Positions 19,905-30,522 of a stretch of 64,000 nt of DNA are shown here, one piece after another. A program made the position numbers and the translations under genes. The DNA lies in NCBI GenBank assembly GCA_944320955.1, contig CALUJL010000030.1:124001-188000 (forward strand), written 5' to 3'. Source of the stretch: an uncultured Bacteroidaceae bacterium (GTDB lineage Bacteria; Bacteroidota; Bacteroidia; Bacteroidales; Bacteroidaceae). A model generated the notes under the pieces. That model ran no database searches. It was not told the origin of the DNA and saw only the letters and a program-made list of their open reading frames with translations. Numbering within the stretch: position 1 is the first letter of the stretch; each line of letters starts with the position of its first letter.

Positions 19905-22900
19905 ATGAAAGAACGACTGAAATACATATTGCTACTGGCAATATTTTGTAGCACGCAGTTGGTTTGGGCGCAGGACGAGGCCGCCGAGAATAATATCGTG
20001 CGCGGTACGGTGACGGCCGGAGTGGACGGCGCTCCCATGATGCAAGTAAACGTAACGGAGGTCGATGCGAACGAACGTATCCTCTCTGCTACCGTGACGG
20101 ATATGAACGGTGAGTTCTCCATGCGGATCAAGAACCCGAAGAACTCCATCCAGTTTAAGTATATCGGTTATAAGACCGTGACCAAAAAGTTGGATACCGG
20201 TGAACGCGTCTTCAACATCGCCCTCGAAGAGGACAACGTGCTGGAGACGGCCGTGGTAACGGCACGGCGTACCTCCAATACCGGTGCGCTGGATATTCCT
20301 GAAAACGAAATCTCCATGGCGGTGCAGAAGATCAGCACCAAGGAATTCGAAGGTGTGTCTTCCGCTTCTATCGACGACCTCCTCCAGGGACGTATCGCCG
20401 GTCTGGACATCGTGGCCAACTCCGGTGACCTCGGTGGCGGAATGAACATGCGTCTGCGTGGTGTCTCCACCCTGAGCGGCAATACCCAGCCGTTGATCGT
20501 TGTGGACGGTATCGTCTTCGAGACCAACACGACTTCCGACTTCGACTTCGCCACGGCTACCGAAGACCAGTACGCCGAGTTGCTGCAGATCAGCCCGGAC
20601 GATATTGAGACCATCACCGTATTGAAGGATGCTGCCGCAACGGCCATCTGGGGTGCCCGCGGTTCGAACGGTGTGCTTCAGTTTACGACCAAGAAGGGTG
20701 TGCGCGGTAAGACCCGCGTGCAGTACACCTACCGTTACTCCGGTAAGTGGCAGCCCGAAGGCTACAAGCTCCTCAACGGTGACGAGTACACCATGTTCAT
20801 GAAGGAGGCCTACTTCAATAAGGCCTACGATGCCAACGCTTCCGACCTTCCCGAACTTTCCTACCGCCCGCTCAACCAGTTCGGCTATGCCAACGAGTTC
20901 GACGACAACACCGACTGGGTAGACGAAGTGAAGCAGTTCGGCCAGGCCCACGACCACTATGTCACCGTGACCGGTGGTGGCGAGAAAGCCCGTTTCCGTG
21001 TATCCGGTGGTTACTACGATGAAAAAGGTACCATCATCGAGCAGAAGTACACGCGTTACTCTTCGCGTATGAATCTGGACTACATCGTGTCCAGCCGCTT
21101 GAAGTTTACGACCGAGTTCTCGTTTACCTTCTCCGACAACAAGCAGAACTACGACGACCTCCTCGGTATCGCCCAGCGCAAGATGCCTAACCTCTCTATC
21201 TACCGTGAGGATGCCAATGGCAACGACACCGGCGACTACTTCACCTATCCGGCTTATGACAACCGTGCTTCCGGTATCTACGAGACCAGCGACATCGGTG
21301 GCCAGGACGGTCTGGTGAACCCCATCGCTTCTGCCAATCTGGCGAAGAACAATTCGCAGACCTACCGTATCATCCCGACGTTCCGTATCCAGTATGACTT
21401 CCTCGACCCGACGAAGCACCGCCTGACTTACAAGGGATATATCTCTTTCGACGTAAACAACAGCAGTAGCGATACGTACTACCCGAAAGCGCTTAATACG
21501 GGTATGTGGTACGACCAGGAGCAGAACTCCACCTTCAACGAGAACAAGAGCCTCGGTGTAGCCATGGAGCATGCCTTGACGTTCCAGCCGAAATTCAACA
21601 ACGACGACCACTCGGTCATCGCCTACGGCGCCCTGCAGATGAACTGGGGTAACAGCGCCGGACAGACCATCGGTTCGAACCGCCTGCCCACCGGCATCAC
21701 CTCGCCTTCTACGGGTACGTACCTGAGCAATCTGGCTTCCGGCCCGGGCCGCTGGCGCAGCATGGCGTGGGTAGCCACCGTGCACTATGCTTACAAGAGC
21801 CGCTACATGCTCGACTTCGTGTACCGCCGCGACGGTTCCACCAAGTTCGGCCGCGACAACAAGTTCGGTAACTTCCCCGGTGTTTCGCTCCGTTGGAACA
21901 TCTCCGATGAGCCCTTCATGGATTGGTCGGATGGCTGGTTGGACATGCTTTCCGTACGTCCCAGCTGGGGTATCTCCGGTAACGCACCCAACAGCGAGTA
22001 CCTCTATTATAGCCGCTACAGTCAGAACAACGGTTATATCAACACCGGCGGTCTGGCTCCGACGAACATCCAGATGACGCGCCTGAAGTGGGAAAAGACC
22101 GAGCAGTGGAACGTGGGTTCCGACTTCGAGTTCTTCCATGGCAAACTCGCCGGTGACTTCAACTACTACCACAGCCGCACTACCGACCTGCGTGTGAACC
22201 TCGCCGTTCCTTCTTCCTCCGGTTTCTCCACCTATGAGAACTGGAACTCCGGTGAGATCGTCAACAAAGGTTGGGAAGTAAACCTCAATGCCTATGACTT
22301 CGTGAAGTTCGGCGATTTCTCGATGGACCTCAACTTCAACATCGCCAACAACGTCAACGTCATCGAATACCTCGAACCCTCCGTTCTGGAAGGCTATAAC
22401 CCCGACTTCGGCTATGCCAACGGCGAATACCTCTCCCGTCTGCAGTTGCACAACTCGTTCGGTTCTATCTACGGTTTCCGCTACAAAGGCGTTTACCAGT
22501 ACAACTATTCTTATAAGAACAGCGAAAACCAGGGCCGTCGCGACCAGGGTTATGCCGGCGAGCCGGTGGCTCGTGACGCTGCGGGCAACGTGATCTACGA
22601 CGAGAGCGGCGCTCCCAAGCACATGGTTTACCGTTTCGGCAATGCCAACCAGTACACCTTCGCCGGTGGTGACGCTATCTACGAGGATATCAACCACGAC
22701 GGTAACATCGATGCACTCGATATCGTTTACCTCGGTAACTCCAACCCGGACTTCAACGGTGGTTTCGGTATCAAGTTCAAGTATAAGAGACTCTCGCTGA
22801 ATGTATTCAGCAACTTCCGCTATGGTAACAAGGTGGTCAATGCTGCCCGTCAGTCTCTGGAGAGCATGCGCGACGGTAACAACCAGAGCGTATCCATCAA

Positions 22901-23234
22901 CTGGCGCTGGCGTAAGGACGGCGACGTGACCAATATGCCGCGTGCCCTCTATGATGCCGGTTACAACTCCCTCGGTAGCGACCGCTATATGGAAGACGGT
23001 TCTTTCTGGCGTATCAAATACATTACGCTGAACTACTCCATCGATCCGAAACTTCTGAAGAAGTACTACCTGAGCCAGCTGAGCTTCTACTTTACTATCA
23101 ACAACCTGTGGTGCTTCACCAAGTACTCTGGCGTAGACCCCGAGGTATCCTACGGTGCATGGGGCGTATCTACGGATAACGCACAGACTCCGCGTTCGAA
23201 GTACTTCACGGCCGGTATTACGATTGCCTTCTAA
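19905..23234 (+). CDS. SusC-like TonB-dependent outer-membrane transporter (first copy)
   Basis: 1109 residues. Signal peptide 1-22 (ends VWAQDEA), CarboxypepD_reg-like domain about 33-110 (GTVTAGVDGAPMMQVNV ... KYIGYKTV), plug with the SusC signature LLQGRIAGLDI (about 160) and PLIVVDGIVF, then ATAIWGARGSNGVLQFTTKKG-like sequence leading into the 22-strand barrel; it ends in a typical outer-membrane aromatic (TAGITIAF). SusC proteins import oligosaccharides or peptides, energised by TonB. It follows the FAS1 gene by 19 bases and precedes its SusD by 20. Substrate unknown; no hydrolase in the operon. Confidence 0.95.
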   Translation: MKERLKYILLLAIFCSTQLVWAQDEAAENNIVRGTVTAGVDGAPMMQVNVTEVDANERILSATVTDMNGEFSMRIKNPKNSIQFKYIGYKTVTKKLDTGERVFNIALEEDNVLETAVVTARRTSNTGALDIPENEISMAVQKISTKEFEGVSSASIDDLLQGRIAGLDIVANSGDLGGGMNMRLRGVSTLSGNTQPLIVVDGIVFETNTTSDFDFATATEDQYAELLQISPDDIETITVLKDAAATAIWGARGSNGVLQFTTKKGVRGKTRVQYTYRYSGKWQPEGYKLLNGDEYTMFMKEAYFNKAYDANASDLPELSYRPLNQFGYANEFDDNTDWVDEVKQFGQAHDHYVTVTGGGEKARFRVSGGYYDEKGTIIEQKYTRYSSRMNLDYIVSSRLKFTTEFSFTFSDNKQNYDDLLGIAQRKMPNLSIYREDANGNDTGDYFTYPAYDNRASGIYETSDIGGQDGLVNPIASANLAKNNSQTYRIIPTFRIQYDFLDPTKHRLTYKGYISFDVNNSSSDTYYPKALNTGMWYDQEQNSTFNENKSLGVAMEHALTFQPKFNNDDHSVIAYGALQMNWGNSAGQTIGSNRLPTGITSPSTGTYLSNLASGPGRWRSMAWVATVHYAYKSRYMLDFVYRRDGSTKFGRDNKFGNFPGVSLRWNISDEPFMDWSDGWLDMLSVRPSWGISGNAPNSEYLYYSRYSQNNGYINTGGLAPTNIQMTRLKWEKTEQWNVGSDFEFFHGKLAGDFNYYHSRTTDLRVNLAVPSSSGFSTYENWNSGEIVNKGWEVNLNAYDFVKFGDFSMDLNFNIANNVNVIEYLEPSVLEGYNPDFGYANGEYLSRLQLHNSFGSIYGFRYKGVYQYNYSYKNSENQGRRDQGYAGEPVARDAAGNVIYDESGAPKHMVYRFGNANQYTFAGGDAIYEDINHDGNIDALDIVYLGNSNPDFNGGFGIKFKYKRLSLNVFSNFRYGNKVVNAARQSLESMRDGNNQSVSINWRWRKDGDVTNMPRALYDAGYNSLGSDRYMEDGSFWRIKYITLNYSIDPKLLKKYYLSQLSFYFTINNLWCFTKYSGVDPEVSYGAWGVSTDNAQTPRSKYFTAGITIAF

Positions 23235-23254
23235 TCTTAAAAGAGAAAGTTGAA

Positions 23255-25144
23255 ATGAAAAAGTCAATCAAAAATTTAATATTGCTTCCTGCTTTGGCCT
23301 TGAGCCTGTCTTCCTGCACCGATTGGCTGGAACTGAAGCCTACCACGCAGATCATCGAAGAAGACATGTGGAAGAGCCAGACTGACGTGGAAGCCGTGGT
23401 GGCATCGTGCTACAACGCCATGCTTTCCAACGAATTCATGCGCCGCGTCATCGTTTGGGGTGAGTTGCGTAGCGACAACCTCAACTACAACCGCAACAAG
23501 AGCGATGAGCTCTCGACCGAGGATATGGAGATGTACCGCAGTGTGTCGCTCTCCAGTATCACCGACCAGGACAACATCACCTCGTGGGCTTCGTTCTACA
23601 ATGTGATCAACATCTGCAACTATGTGATTCACTACGCCCCCGGTGTCTGCAACGTCGATCCTGACTACCTGGCCAGCGAGATGTACGCCAACGTGGCCGA
23701 GGCCCGTGCCATCCGTGCCCTCTGCTACTTCTACCTCATCCGCACGTTCGACCGCATCCCCTATCGCGACGAACCGACCATCAACGACCAGCAGGATCAG
23801 GTTCTCCCGCAGGTAAGCCAGGAAGAAGTGCTGACGTACATCATCGAGGACTTGAAGTATGCTGCAGCTAATGCCCGCTCGGCTTACCCGGCCGCACAGG
23901 AGACCAAGTTCCGCATCACGCGCCGTGCCGCATCGGCCATATTGGCTGACGTCTATCTCTGGCAGGCTTCCGGCTTGACCTATCCGCAGGACTCCATCAC
24001 CTACGACCTGGCCATCAAGGCTTGCGACGCTGCCTACAATACCGACGAGAGCGCTCCCTCGCGCCCGACCGGTTCTACGGCAACCTACTCTTTCTATGCT
24101 CCGTGGGACGGACAGGGTGAATACAGTTCGATCTTCGAGAGTGGATACGAGAGCCCGCAGTCTGAGGTTATCTTCGCTTTGGAGTCCAACATCAACACCT
24201 TCGGCGAGCAGAAGTCCGGTGCTAGGAATACGGGTACCTATATGGCCGTCAACCAGTTGTACGGACCAGTAACTACGACCGGTACCCGTGGCGACTTGGC
24301 CACGACTTATCTGGTGGCTCCCAACAGCAACTACCCGCTTACCACTTCTCCCTCTGCGGCAAACTTCACCGACGTGAATTCTTCTGTCTTCAAGGTACAG
24401 ACAGCTGAAGCTTCCGGCTCAGGCAACGATAAGCGCTATGGTTATTGTGCTGCGGAGGCTAATAATACGTATATCATAAATAAGTATGAGAAATCGAGTG
24501 GTATCAGTAACTATCCCGACTGGATTTTCTACCGCGTGGCCGACATCTATCTGATGAAGGCAGAGGCTCTGGCCGAGAAGATGAATTGCCGCTATACCAA
24601 AACGATCGCTGAAAACGGTAACCCGTCGTACACGTATCCGAACTATGAGGCAGCGGTGAGTGCCGCAATGGCGGACCCGACGGTAAGTCTCCCGACAGTG
24701 AACAATGCGTACTGCGACACGATGAAGAAGGTTCTGGAGCTTTGCAAGGTAGTTTTCGACCGTGCAAACACTTCGACATGGATTACTGCATACGAAAACA
24801 ATGCTAATACTTCCATGCAGAGCGGTACTCCGGCCGAGTATTTCCCGAATCTGGTCTATGCCGAGCGTCGCCGCGAGTTCCTCTTCGAGGGCAAGCGCTG
24901 GTTCGACCTGTTGCGCATCGCCCGTCGCGACTACAAGCGCGACCAGGCTACGTTCTCCACGAACCTGGTGAATGCCGTGCGTACCAAGTTGGACGAGGGC
25001 GCCGACCTGATTGCTTCCCGTCTGGCTTCGATGGATGCGCTCTACTGGCCTATCTACGAGGATGAGTTGGACCGCAATACGCTCCTGAAGCAGAATGCCT
25101 ACTATCTCTCGACTGCAGAATCGGATGATATGGTAATACAGTAA
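23255..25144 (+). CDS. SusD-like (RagB/SusD) substrate-binding lipoprotein (first copy)
   Basis: 629 residues. Lipoprotein signal with Cys21 (LSLSSC) followed by TDWLELKPTTQI, the usual start of SusD proteins. An N-terminal TPR-like helical region (VEAVVASCYNAM, NICNYVIHYAPG, EARAIRALCYFYLIRTF) is followed by a C-terminal part with ERRREFLFEGKRWFDLLRIAR, a hallmark of the family. SusD caps the paired SusC and presents ligand to it at the cell surface. It is followed by a 254-base leader before the second FAS1 gene. Confidence 0.95.
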   Translation: MKKSIKNLILLPALALSLSSCTDWLELKPTTQIIEEDMWKSQTDVEAVVASCYNAMLSNEFMRRVIVWGELRSDNLNYNRNKSDELSTEDMEMYRSVSLSSITDQDNITSWASFYNVINICNYVIHYAPGVCNVDPDYLASEMYANVAEARAIRALCYFYLIRTFDRIPYRDEPTINDQQDQVLPQVSQEEVLTYIIEDLKYAAANARSAYPAAQETKFRITRRAASAILADVYLWQASGLTYPQDSITYDLAIKACDAAYNTDESAPSRPTGSTATYSFYAPWDGQGEYSSIFESGYESPQSEVIFALESNINTFGEQKSGARNTGTYMAVNQLYGPVTTTGTRGDLATTYLVAPNSNYPLTTSPSAANFTDVNSSVFKVQTAEASGSGNDKRYGYCAAEANNTYIINKYEKSSGISNYPDWIFYRVADIYLMKAEALAEKMNCRYTKTIAENGNPSYTYPNYEAAVSAAMADPTVSLPTVNNAYCDTMKKVLELCKVVFDRANTSTWITAYENNANTSMQSGTPAEYFPNLVYAERRREFLFEGKRWFDLLRIARRDYKRDQATFSTNLVNAVRTKLDEGADLIASRLASMDALYWPIYEDELDRNTLLKQNAYYLSTAESDDMVIQ

Positions 25145-25398
25145 ATATTGGTATAAGGAAATCAAGCTATCGGACTTCCGATTCCGACAAGAAAACGGTT
25201 AAGTATATGTTTTGATACAAAGGAATGTAGACTTGGAACGGTAGCAGAGCTCACTCCCGAAGGGTATGCTGTCTGTCGGTTGGCAGCAGCATCCCGGAAG
25301 GGAGACGGGGCGACCCCGGAGGATTCTTCCGGGAGTCCTCCTGCAGAGCGGCTTCGGACTCGGAAGGATTTAGCAAGATATTAAAGCAAATAATAAAA
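25145..25398 (+). promoter_or_regulatory. Structured leader before the second FAS1 gene
   Basis: 254 bases with no gene inside an otherwise tight operon. Hairpin a: 25262-25271 with 25287-25295 (9 pairs, one bulge). Hairpin b: 25312-25320 with 25328-25337. Hairpin c: GAGTCC 25333-25338 with GGACTC 25356-25361. Hairpins b and c both need 25333-25337 and so exclude each other. No T-run follows c. A weak -7-like TATGTTTT lies at 25206-25213. Confidence 0.5.
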
Positions 25399-27189
25399 AT
25401 GAAGATACGAATGAATAAATTACTGTTAGGTGTGCTGCTCCTTGCCGGAGGCACGGCGCTGCACTCTTGTAGTGACGAGTGGGACGACCACTACTCCGAC
25501 GGCGGCGCCGGCTCGGTCAATGCTACGGGTATCTCTCTTTGGGAGCGGCTGCAATCGATGGAAGAGTACAGTTCTTTCGTTGCAAAGCTGGAGGAGCACG
25601 GTTATGACGCCCTGCTCAAGCAAAACCGCGCTTTTACGGTATATGCCCCGGACAATGCAGCAATGTCTGCCTATATGCCTGACGGCAAGTATAGCGAGCG
25701 CGATGCCTTCCTGCGTAACCACATCGCCTATTTCTCCCATCCCCTCAGCTCGTATACCGACACGACGGTCACTATGATGAATGAGAAGGTGATGCGTGTG
25801 CGGGGCAGTATGCTCGGTACGAATCAGGAGCAGAACATAGCTTTCGTCGATGGACAGACCAACCTGCCTTGCCGCAACGGTCTTCTCCACGGTATACAGG
25901 GCATTCTCCCCTATATCCCGAACCTGTGGGAAATCATCGATGCCGAAACTACCGACTACAGCAAGTACGTCCACCTTCTGGACCAGTATGTCCTGAATGA
26001 AGAGGAGAGTACGGTAGACTCCCTGAACGAGGCCGGACAGACGGTCTATCTGGACTCTGTGCTCACTTATACGAATGATAACTGGAGATATGTAGGCGAG
26101 TTGGATACGGAGGACAGTTCCTACGTTTCCCTCATCATGACCGATACCGCCTGGGCTGCAGCCTATCGCCAGATCGAGCGTAGTTTCCTCTATTATCCGG
26201 AGTTGCAGGCCGAAGATTTCTATCAGGAAAATGCGAGCGACGCCAATAAGGACTCCCTGGCACGCTACAAGGATGCCATGATCCGCCAGACCATCCTCCG
26301 CACCTTGACCTACCGTCTGCCGCAGGTCGAGCAGCTTCTGCAAGACCAGTATATGCCGGAGTCCGATTTCATCAGCTCCGTCAGCGGTCGCCGTGTGCCG
26401 AAAGAAGTGCTGAAGACTTTCCTGAATCGCGTTTCCCCCGACTCCGTACAGGAAGCCAGCAACGGCCGTGCCTACATTGTCCACTCCTACGACTTCGCCA
26501 ACTACGACGTAGTGCAGGATACGATTACCACTGAAGGCGAGAACTCCAGCCGCATGTTGCGTACCACAGCTACCGGTCTGACTACTTCCACAGCCCGTCT
26601 GAATACCGATACCCTTTCGTATTCGAAGATCGGTGAAACACTGGAGGAACTGCCGAACAACGTAGAGTACTACGTGCCGGGTATGATCAACGGTAAAGAA
26701 GAGAAACACGAAGTTTCCGGCTCCGAATATCTGGTAGTCGGCGGTGCTTCCACCAGCGCCGGTGTCATCATGGGTGTCTCCGATACCTACTCCGGGCAAT
26801 ACGACGTATGGGTGACGTTCATCCCTGCCAGCATGGTAAGCGGTGTGATCGACCCCAAACCCGCAAGTGTCATGGTGACAACCCAGTATTCTACCGTGCG
26901 TAACAACTCCATCTCCTTCCAGAACGTCCGTACGGGCAACTTCGATATCGACCCCCGCGCCGTTACGAAGGTGAAAGTGGGCACTATAGACCTGGGTGCT
27001 TGCTTCCATGGTTTCTTGGGCAGCAACGAAGCCTTGTATGAAGATGAGGAAGATGTTACGGGTACCGATCTTATGAATAAGAAGTACGGTGTGAAACTGA
27101 CCATCCAGAACCGTAGTACGAACGCCACGGAGTTCGACCGCAACCTGTATATCGACTGCATCGAGTTAGTACCGCATCGTGGAGAATAA
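25399..27189 (+). CDS. Fasciclin (FAS1) domain surface lipoprotein (second copy)
   Basis: 596 residues. Lipoprotein signal with Cys24 (TALHSCSDEWDDHY), again followed by acidic residues. SLWERLQSMEEYSSF and AFTVYAPDNAAMSAYMPDG (about 49-95) mark the first FAS1 domain; a second, more divergent one probably covers about 220-400. The C-terminal 170 residues are beta-rich and resemble the extra domain often found on Bacteroidetes FAS1 lipoproteins, although I cannot assign it firmly. It is shorter and clearly divergent from the first FAS1 protein, so the two cassettes are not a recent duplication. 14 bases before the second SusC. Confidence 0.8.
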   Translation: MKIRMNKLLLGVLLLAGGTALHSCSDEWDDHYSDGGAGSVNATGISLWERLQSMEEYSSFVAKLEEHGYDALLKQNRAFTVYAPDNAAMSAYMPDGKYSERDAFLRNHIAYFSHPLSSYTDTTVTMMNEKVMRVRGSMLGTNQEQNIAFVDGQTNLPCRNGLLHGIQGILPYIPNLWEIIDAETTDYSKYVHLLDQYVLNEEESTVDSLNEAGQTVYLDSVLTYTNDNWRYVGELDTEDSSYVSLIMTDTAWAAAYRQIERSFLYYPELQAEDFYQENASDANKDSLARYKDAMIRQTILRTLTYRLPQVEQLLQDQYMPESDFISSVSGRRVPKEVLKTFLNRVSPDSVQEASNGRAYIVHSYDFANYDVVQDTITTEGENSSRMLRTTATGLTTSTARLNTDTLSYSKIGETLEELPNNVEYYVPGMINGKEEKHEVSGSEYLVVGGASTSAGVIMGVSDTYSGQYDVWVTFIPASMVSGVIDPKPASVMVTTQYSTVRNNSISFQNVRTGNFDIDPRAVTKVKVGTIDLGACFHGFLGSNEALYEDEEDVTGTDLMNKKYGVKLTIQNRSTNATEFDRNLYIDCIELVPHRGE

Positions 27190-27203
27190 AAAAAACTAAG
27201 ACT

Positions 27204-30200
27204 ATGAATAAGATAAAAGAGTTCATTGGAAATCTGCATGCCCTCAGAACGGGGTTATGCATGTGCGCGTTGGCCGGTGCGGTGTCCTTGCAAGCCCAGG
27301 AAGAGGCAAAGGCAGCCCCCGCTGCGGCAGCGAGCAATGAAAATCTGGTCACTGTGCAGGGTAAGGTGATCGATGCGGCTACGAAGAAGCCCATCATCGG
27401 TGCCCGTGTACAAATGGTCGACCGCTTGTATTCGGCCATGACCAATGAAAACGGAGTCTACACCCTGAAGGTGCCTTCCCTCGGTGCTGTAGTGGAAGTG
27501 ACCGCCGAAGACTACGCAACGCGTGAGGTAGGTCTTCGTGGTGAGAACCAGGCTGACATCCAGCTCTACTCCACCACCTTCACCGGGTTGTACGAGAATG
27601 TAGAAACCCTGACCGGCCAGCGGAGCAGTGCGAGCATGATTACGCCTTATGCCCAGATAGCCGGTAGCAGCAACGATGGAGCCATCACGGTGGACCAGGA
27701 GATTGCCGCCAAACTCACGGGCCAGGTGCGTGCACTGTCCCATTCCGGCGTGCCGGGCAACGGCGTTTCCATGTTTATCCGCGGCTTGAACTCCATCAAT
27801 GCCCAGGCCACTCCCCTGATTCTGGTAGACGGGGTTGTCTTTGACAATCATGTAGACCGTCATTCTATCATGGAAGGCTACTTCGACAATCCCCTCGCTT
27901 CCATCGACATGAACGATGTGGCCAACATTACCATACTCAAGGATGGTACGGCCCTCTACGGAAGCCGTGGCGCCAACGGCGTGATCCTCATCACCACCAA
28001 GCGCGGCCGCAGCCAGGCTACGCAGATCGAGGTGAATGCCTACACCGGATTCAACGAGAAGCCCAAACTTCCCGAAATGATGAATGCCGAGCAGTTCCGC
28101 CGCTATGCCAGCAACCTGGTGATCGACGACCCCAACTACTCCGACTATGAGAGCGTGACGTGGTTGAAGAACACCGAGTTGATTTATCGTGACGGACGTC
28201 CTACCAACATGCAGCAGTACAAGTCGTTTACCAACGAGACCGACTGGGCCGACGAGGTATATCGCAATACATTCCTGCAGAGCTACAGCATTGCCGTAAA
28301 CGGTGGTGACGAATCTGCCCTGTACAACTTGTCCGTGGGCTACACCAACTCCCCGTCCACCCTCAAGAACAGCAGTTTCAGCCGTCTGAATGCCCGGTTC
28401 AACTCCGACATCCAGATGTTCTCCCGCCTGGCCATGGCCGTAGACATCTCCTATTCGCAGACCGACCGTACGGCTCCCAACGACGGTGCCCCGGCCGACT
28501 ATACTACCGACCCTGTGACCTCCGTAGGTTACCTCTCGCTGATCAAGGCACCGTTCCTCTCGCCCTATCAGTACACCCGCGACGGTTATCTCTCCTCCAA
28601 CTACAGCGATGCCGATGTCTTCGGGCTTTCCAACCCCACGGCCCTGCTCGACGAGGACAACAACCGCTATAAGAACGAGGCCAACCACGTCAACATCACG
28701 GCTACTCCGAAGCTCGACATCGGCTACGGCCTGGAGCTCAGCTCCAAATTCAGCTACACGCTGGACAAGACCGTAGAGGCTTACTTCCGTCCCCGTCTGG
28801 GTTCGCCCGACTTCGACCGCGGTACCGGAACGCTTGCTTCCAGCACCGTAAAGAGCCTTTCCGCCAAGCAGATCTCCATCTTCAGCGACACCCGCCTGAA
28901 CTGGAAGAAGAGCTTCGGCCAGCACAACCTCGACCTCTTGCTGGGTTACCGTTATACCTACGACCAGTACCAGTCTGACTGGGTACGCGCCGACAACACG
29001 GCCAACGACCACATCAACACCATCACGGCCAGCCTGCCCAACCGCGTGGCCGACGGCGTGGACGACCGTGTCAAGACCGCTGCCCTCTACTTCAATGCCG
29101 ACTACAACTGGCTGAACCGTTACTTCCTGACCGGTACCCTCTCCTTCGATACCTCCACCCGCTTCGGCAGCGAGGTCGACGGGGCCGTACACATGGGCGA
29201 CCACTCCTGGGGCTTCTTCCCCTCCATCCAGGGAGGCTGGATCATCTCCAACGAGCCGTTTATGAAGAATGTGGATTTCCTTTCTTTCGCCCGCCTGCGC
29301 GCCGGCTACAGCATCACGGGTAACGACCAGATCCTCAACTATGCTTACAAGACCTATTTCTCGCCGTTCTTCTATTACAACCAGACTTCCGGCCTCCAGC
29401 TCGCCAACATCGGCAACGAGACCCTCGGCTGGGAGCGCAACCACAAGTTCAGCGTAGGCTTGGATGCATCGGTGTTCGATGATATCTTCTCCTTCTCGGT
29501 AGATTTCTACAAGAATCACATTACCGACCTCTTGAGCCAGGTACAGATGCCCGAAGTGAGCGGTATGTCGTCCTACTACTGGACCAACAACGGCACGATG
29601 GACAACACCGGCGTAGAAGTATCCGCCCGTGTGAAGCTCCTCAACCTCCGCGACTTCAAGTGGGAACTCGGCGCCTCCATCTCGCACTACAAGAACGAAG
29701 TGACCGCTCTCAACGGTGGCAAGTCCGTCATCAATTCTTATTATGGCGGCGAAATCATCACCCAGGAAGGCAGTCCCGCCGGACTCTTCTATGGCTATGA
29801 GACCGTGAAGCGCGGCGACGACACGTGGGTATTCGCCACCTCCGAGGAAGCACACAGCGCAACCCAGAACAGCATGGACGGCAGCGGCCGCCTGGCCATC
29901 GAGGACGAAGCAGGACACCCCACCTACTTTGAGGCCGGCGACGTCTTCTTCGTAGACCAGAACGGCGACGGCGTCATCGACGAGCAAGACCGTACCGTCA
30001 TCGGCGACCCCAACCCCGACTTCATGGGTAACATTACGACCCGTTTCCAGTGGAAGCGCTTCACCCTCGATGCACTCTTCACCTATTCGTGCGGAAACGA
30101 CGTCTACAACTACCTCCGCCGCCAGCTCGAGTCCGGTTCCACCTACTACAACCAGACCACGGCCATGAACTCCGCCTGGAGCTACGAAGGCCACGTGACC

Positions 30201-30503
30201 TCCATGCCGCGTGTTACCTACGACGACCCGATGGGCAACAGCCGCTTCTCCGACCGCTGGATCGAGGATGGCTCCTACTTCCGCTTGAAGACCCTGAGCC
30301 TGTCTTACGACATCCCCATCAACTCTTCCTTCCTGCAGGGCATCACCGTGTGGGCTTCGGCCAACAACCTGTGGACCGCCACGAAGTATCTGGGCTCCGA
30401 TCCCGAGTTCTCCAACAGCGGCGCAGTCCTCTACCAGGGCGTAGACTCCGGTCTCCTCTCGCAGGGCCGCAGCTACTACTTGGGAGTGAAGTTAAACCTC
30501 TAA
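27204..30503 (+). CDS. SusC-like TonB-dependent outer-membrane transporter (second copy)
   Basis: 1099 residues. Signal peptide ends near GAVSLQAQEEA (about 32), followed by an Ala-rich spacer and a CarboxypepD_reg-like domain (about 48-120, VQGKVIDAATKKPIIGARV). In the plug the usual LQGRVAG signature is replaced by KLTGQVRALSHSG, while PLILVDGVVFD and ALYGSRGANGVILITTKRG are intact. The barrel ends with YYLGVKLNL. Low similarity to the first SusC suggests a different ligand. Starts 14 bases after FAS1 and ends 19 bases before its SusD. Confidence 0.95.
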   Translation: MNKIKEFIGNLHALRTGLCMCALAGAVSLQAQEEAKAAPAAAASNENLVTVQGKVIDAATKKPIIGARVQMVDRLYSAMTNENGVYTLKVPSLGAVVEVTAEDYATREVGLRGENQADIQLYSTTFTGLYENVETLTGQRSSASMITPYAQIAGSSNDGAITVDQEIAAKLTGQVRALSHSGVPGNGVSMFIRGLNSINAQATPLILVDGVVFDNHVDRHSIMEGYFDNPLASIDMNDVANITILKDGTALYGSRGANGVILITTKRGRSQATQIEVNAYTGFNEKPKLPEMMNAEQFRRYASNLVIDDPNYSDYESVTWLKNTELIYRDGRPTNMQQYKSFTNETDWADEVYRNTFLQSYSIAVNGGDESALYNLSVGYTNSPSTLKNSSFSRLNARFNSDIQMFSRLAMAVDISYSQTDRTAPNDGAPADYTTDPVTSVGYLSLIKAPFLSPYQYTRDGYLSSNYSDADVFGLSNPTALLDEDNNRYKNEANHVNITATPKLDIGYGLELSSKFSYTLDKTVEAYFRPRLGSPDFDRGTGTLASSTVKSLSAKQISIFSDTRLNWKKSFGQHNLDLLLGYRYTYDQYQSDWVRADNTANDHINTITASLPNRVADGVDDRVKTAALYFNADYNWLNRYFLTGTLSFDTSTRFGSEVDGAVHMGDHSWGFFPSIQGGWIISNEPFMKNVDFLSFARLRAGYSITGNDQILNYAYKTYFSPFFYYNQTSGLQLANIGNETLGWERNHKFSVGLDASVFDDIFSFSVDFYKNHITDLLSQVQMPEVSGMSSYYWTNNGTMDNTGVEVSARVKLLNLRDFKWELGASISHYKNEVTALNGGKSVINSYYGGEIITQEGSPAGLFYGYETVKRGDDTWVFATSEEAHSATQNSMDGSGRLAIEDEAGHPTYFEAGDVFFVDQNGDGVIDEQDRTVIGDPNPDFMGNITTRFQWKRFTLDALFTYSCGNDVYNYLRRQLESGSTYYNQTTAMNSAWSYEGHVTSMPRVTYDDPMGNSRFSDRWIEDGSYFRLKTLSLSYDIPINSSFLQGITVWASANNLWTATKYLGSDPEFSNSGAVLYQGVDSGLLSQGRSYYLGVKLNL

Positions 30504-30522
30504 TTGTATAAAAGTAGAAACG

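Noticed and set aside
19932..23267. A 1111-codon open frame antisense to the first SusC gene
   Set aside because: It mirrors the SusC frame in GC-rich codons, has no signal or family motif, and is entirely covered by a certain gene.
27255..30194. Long antisense frame across the second SusC gene
   Set aside because: Same shadow effect; composition is V/G/E/H-rich as expected for the complement of a real gene.
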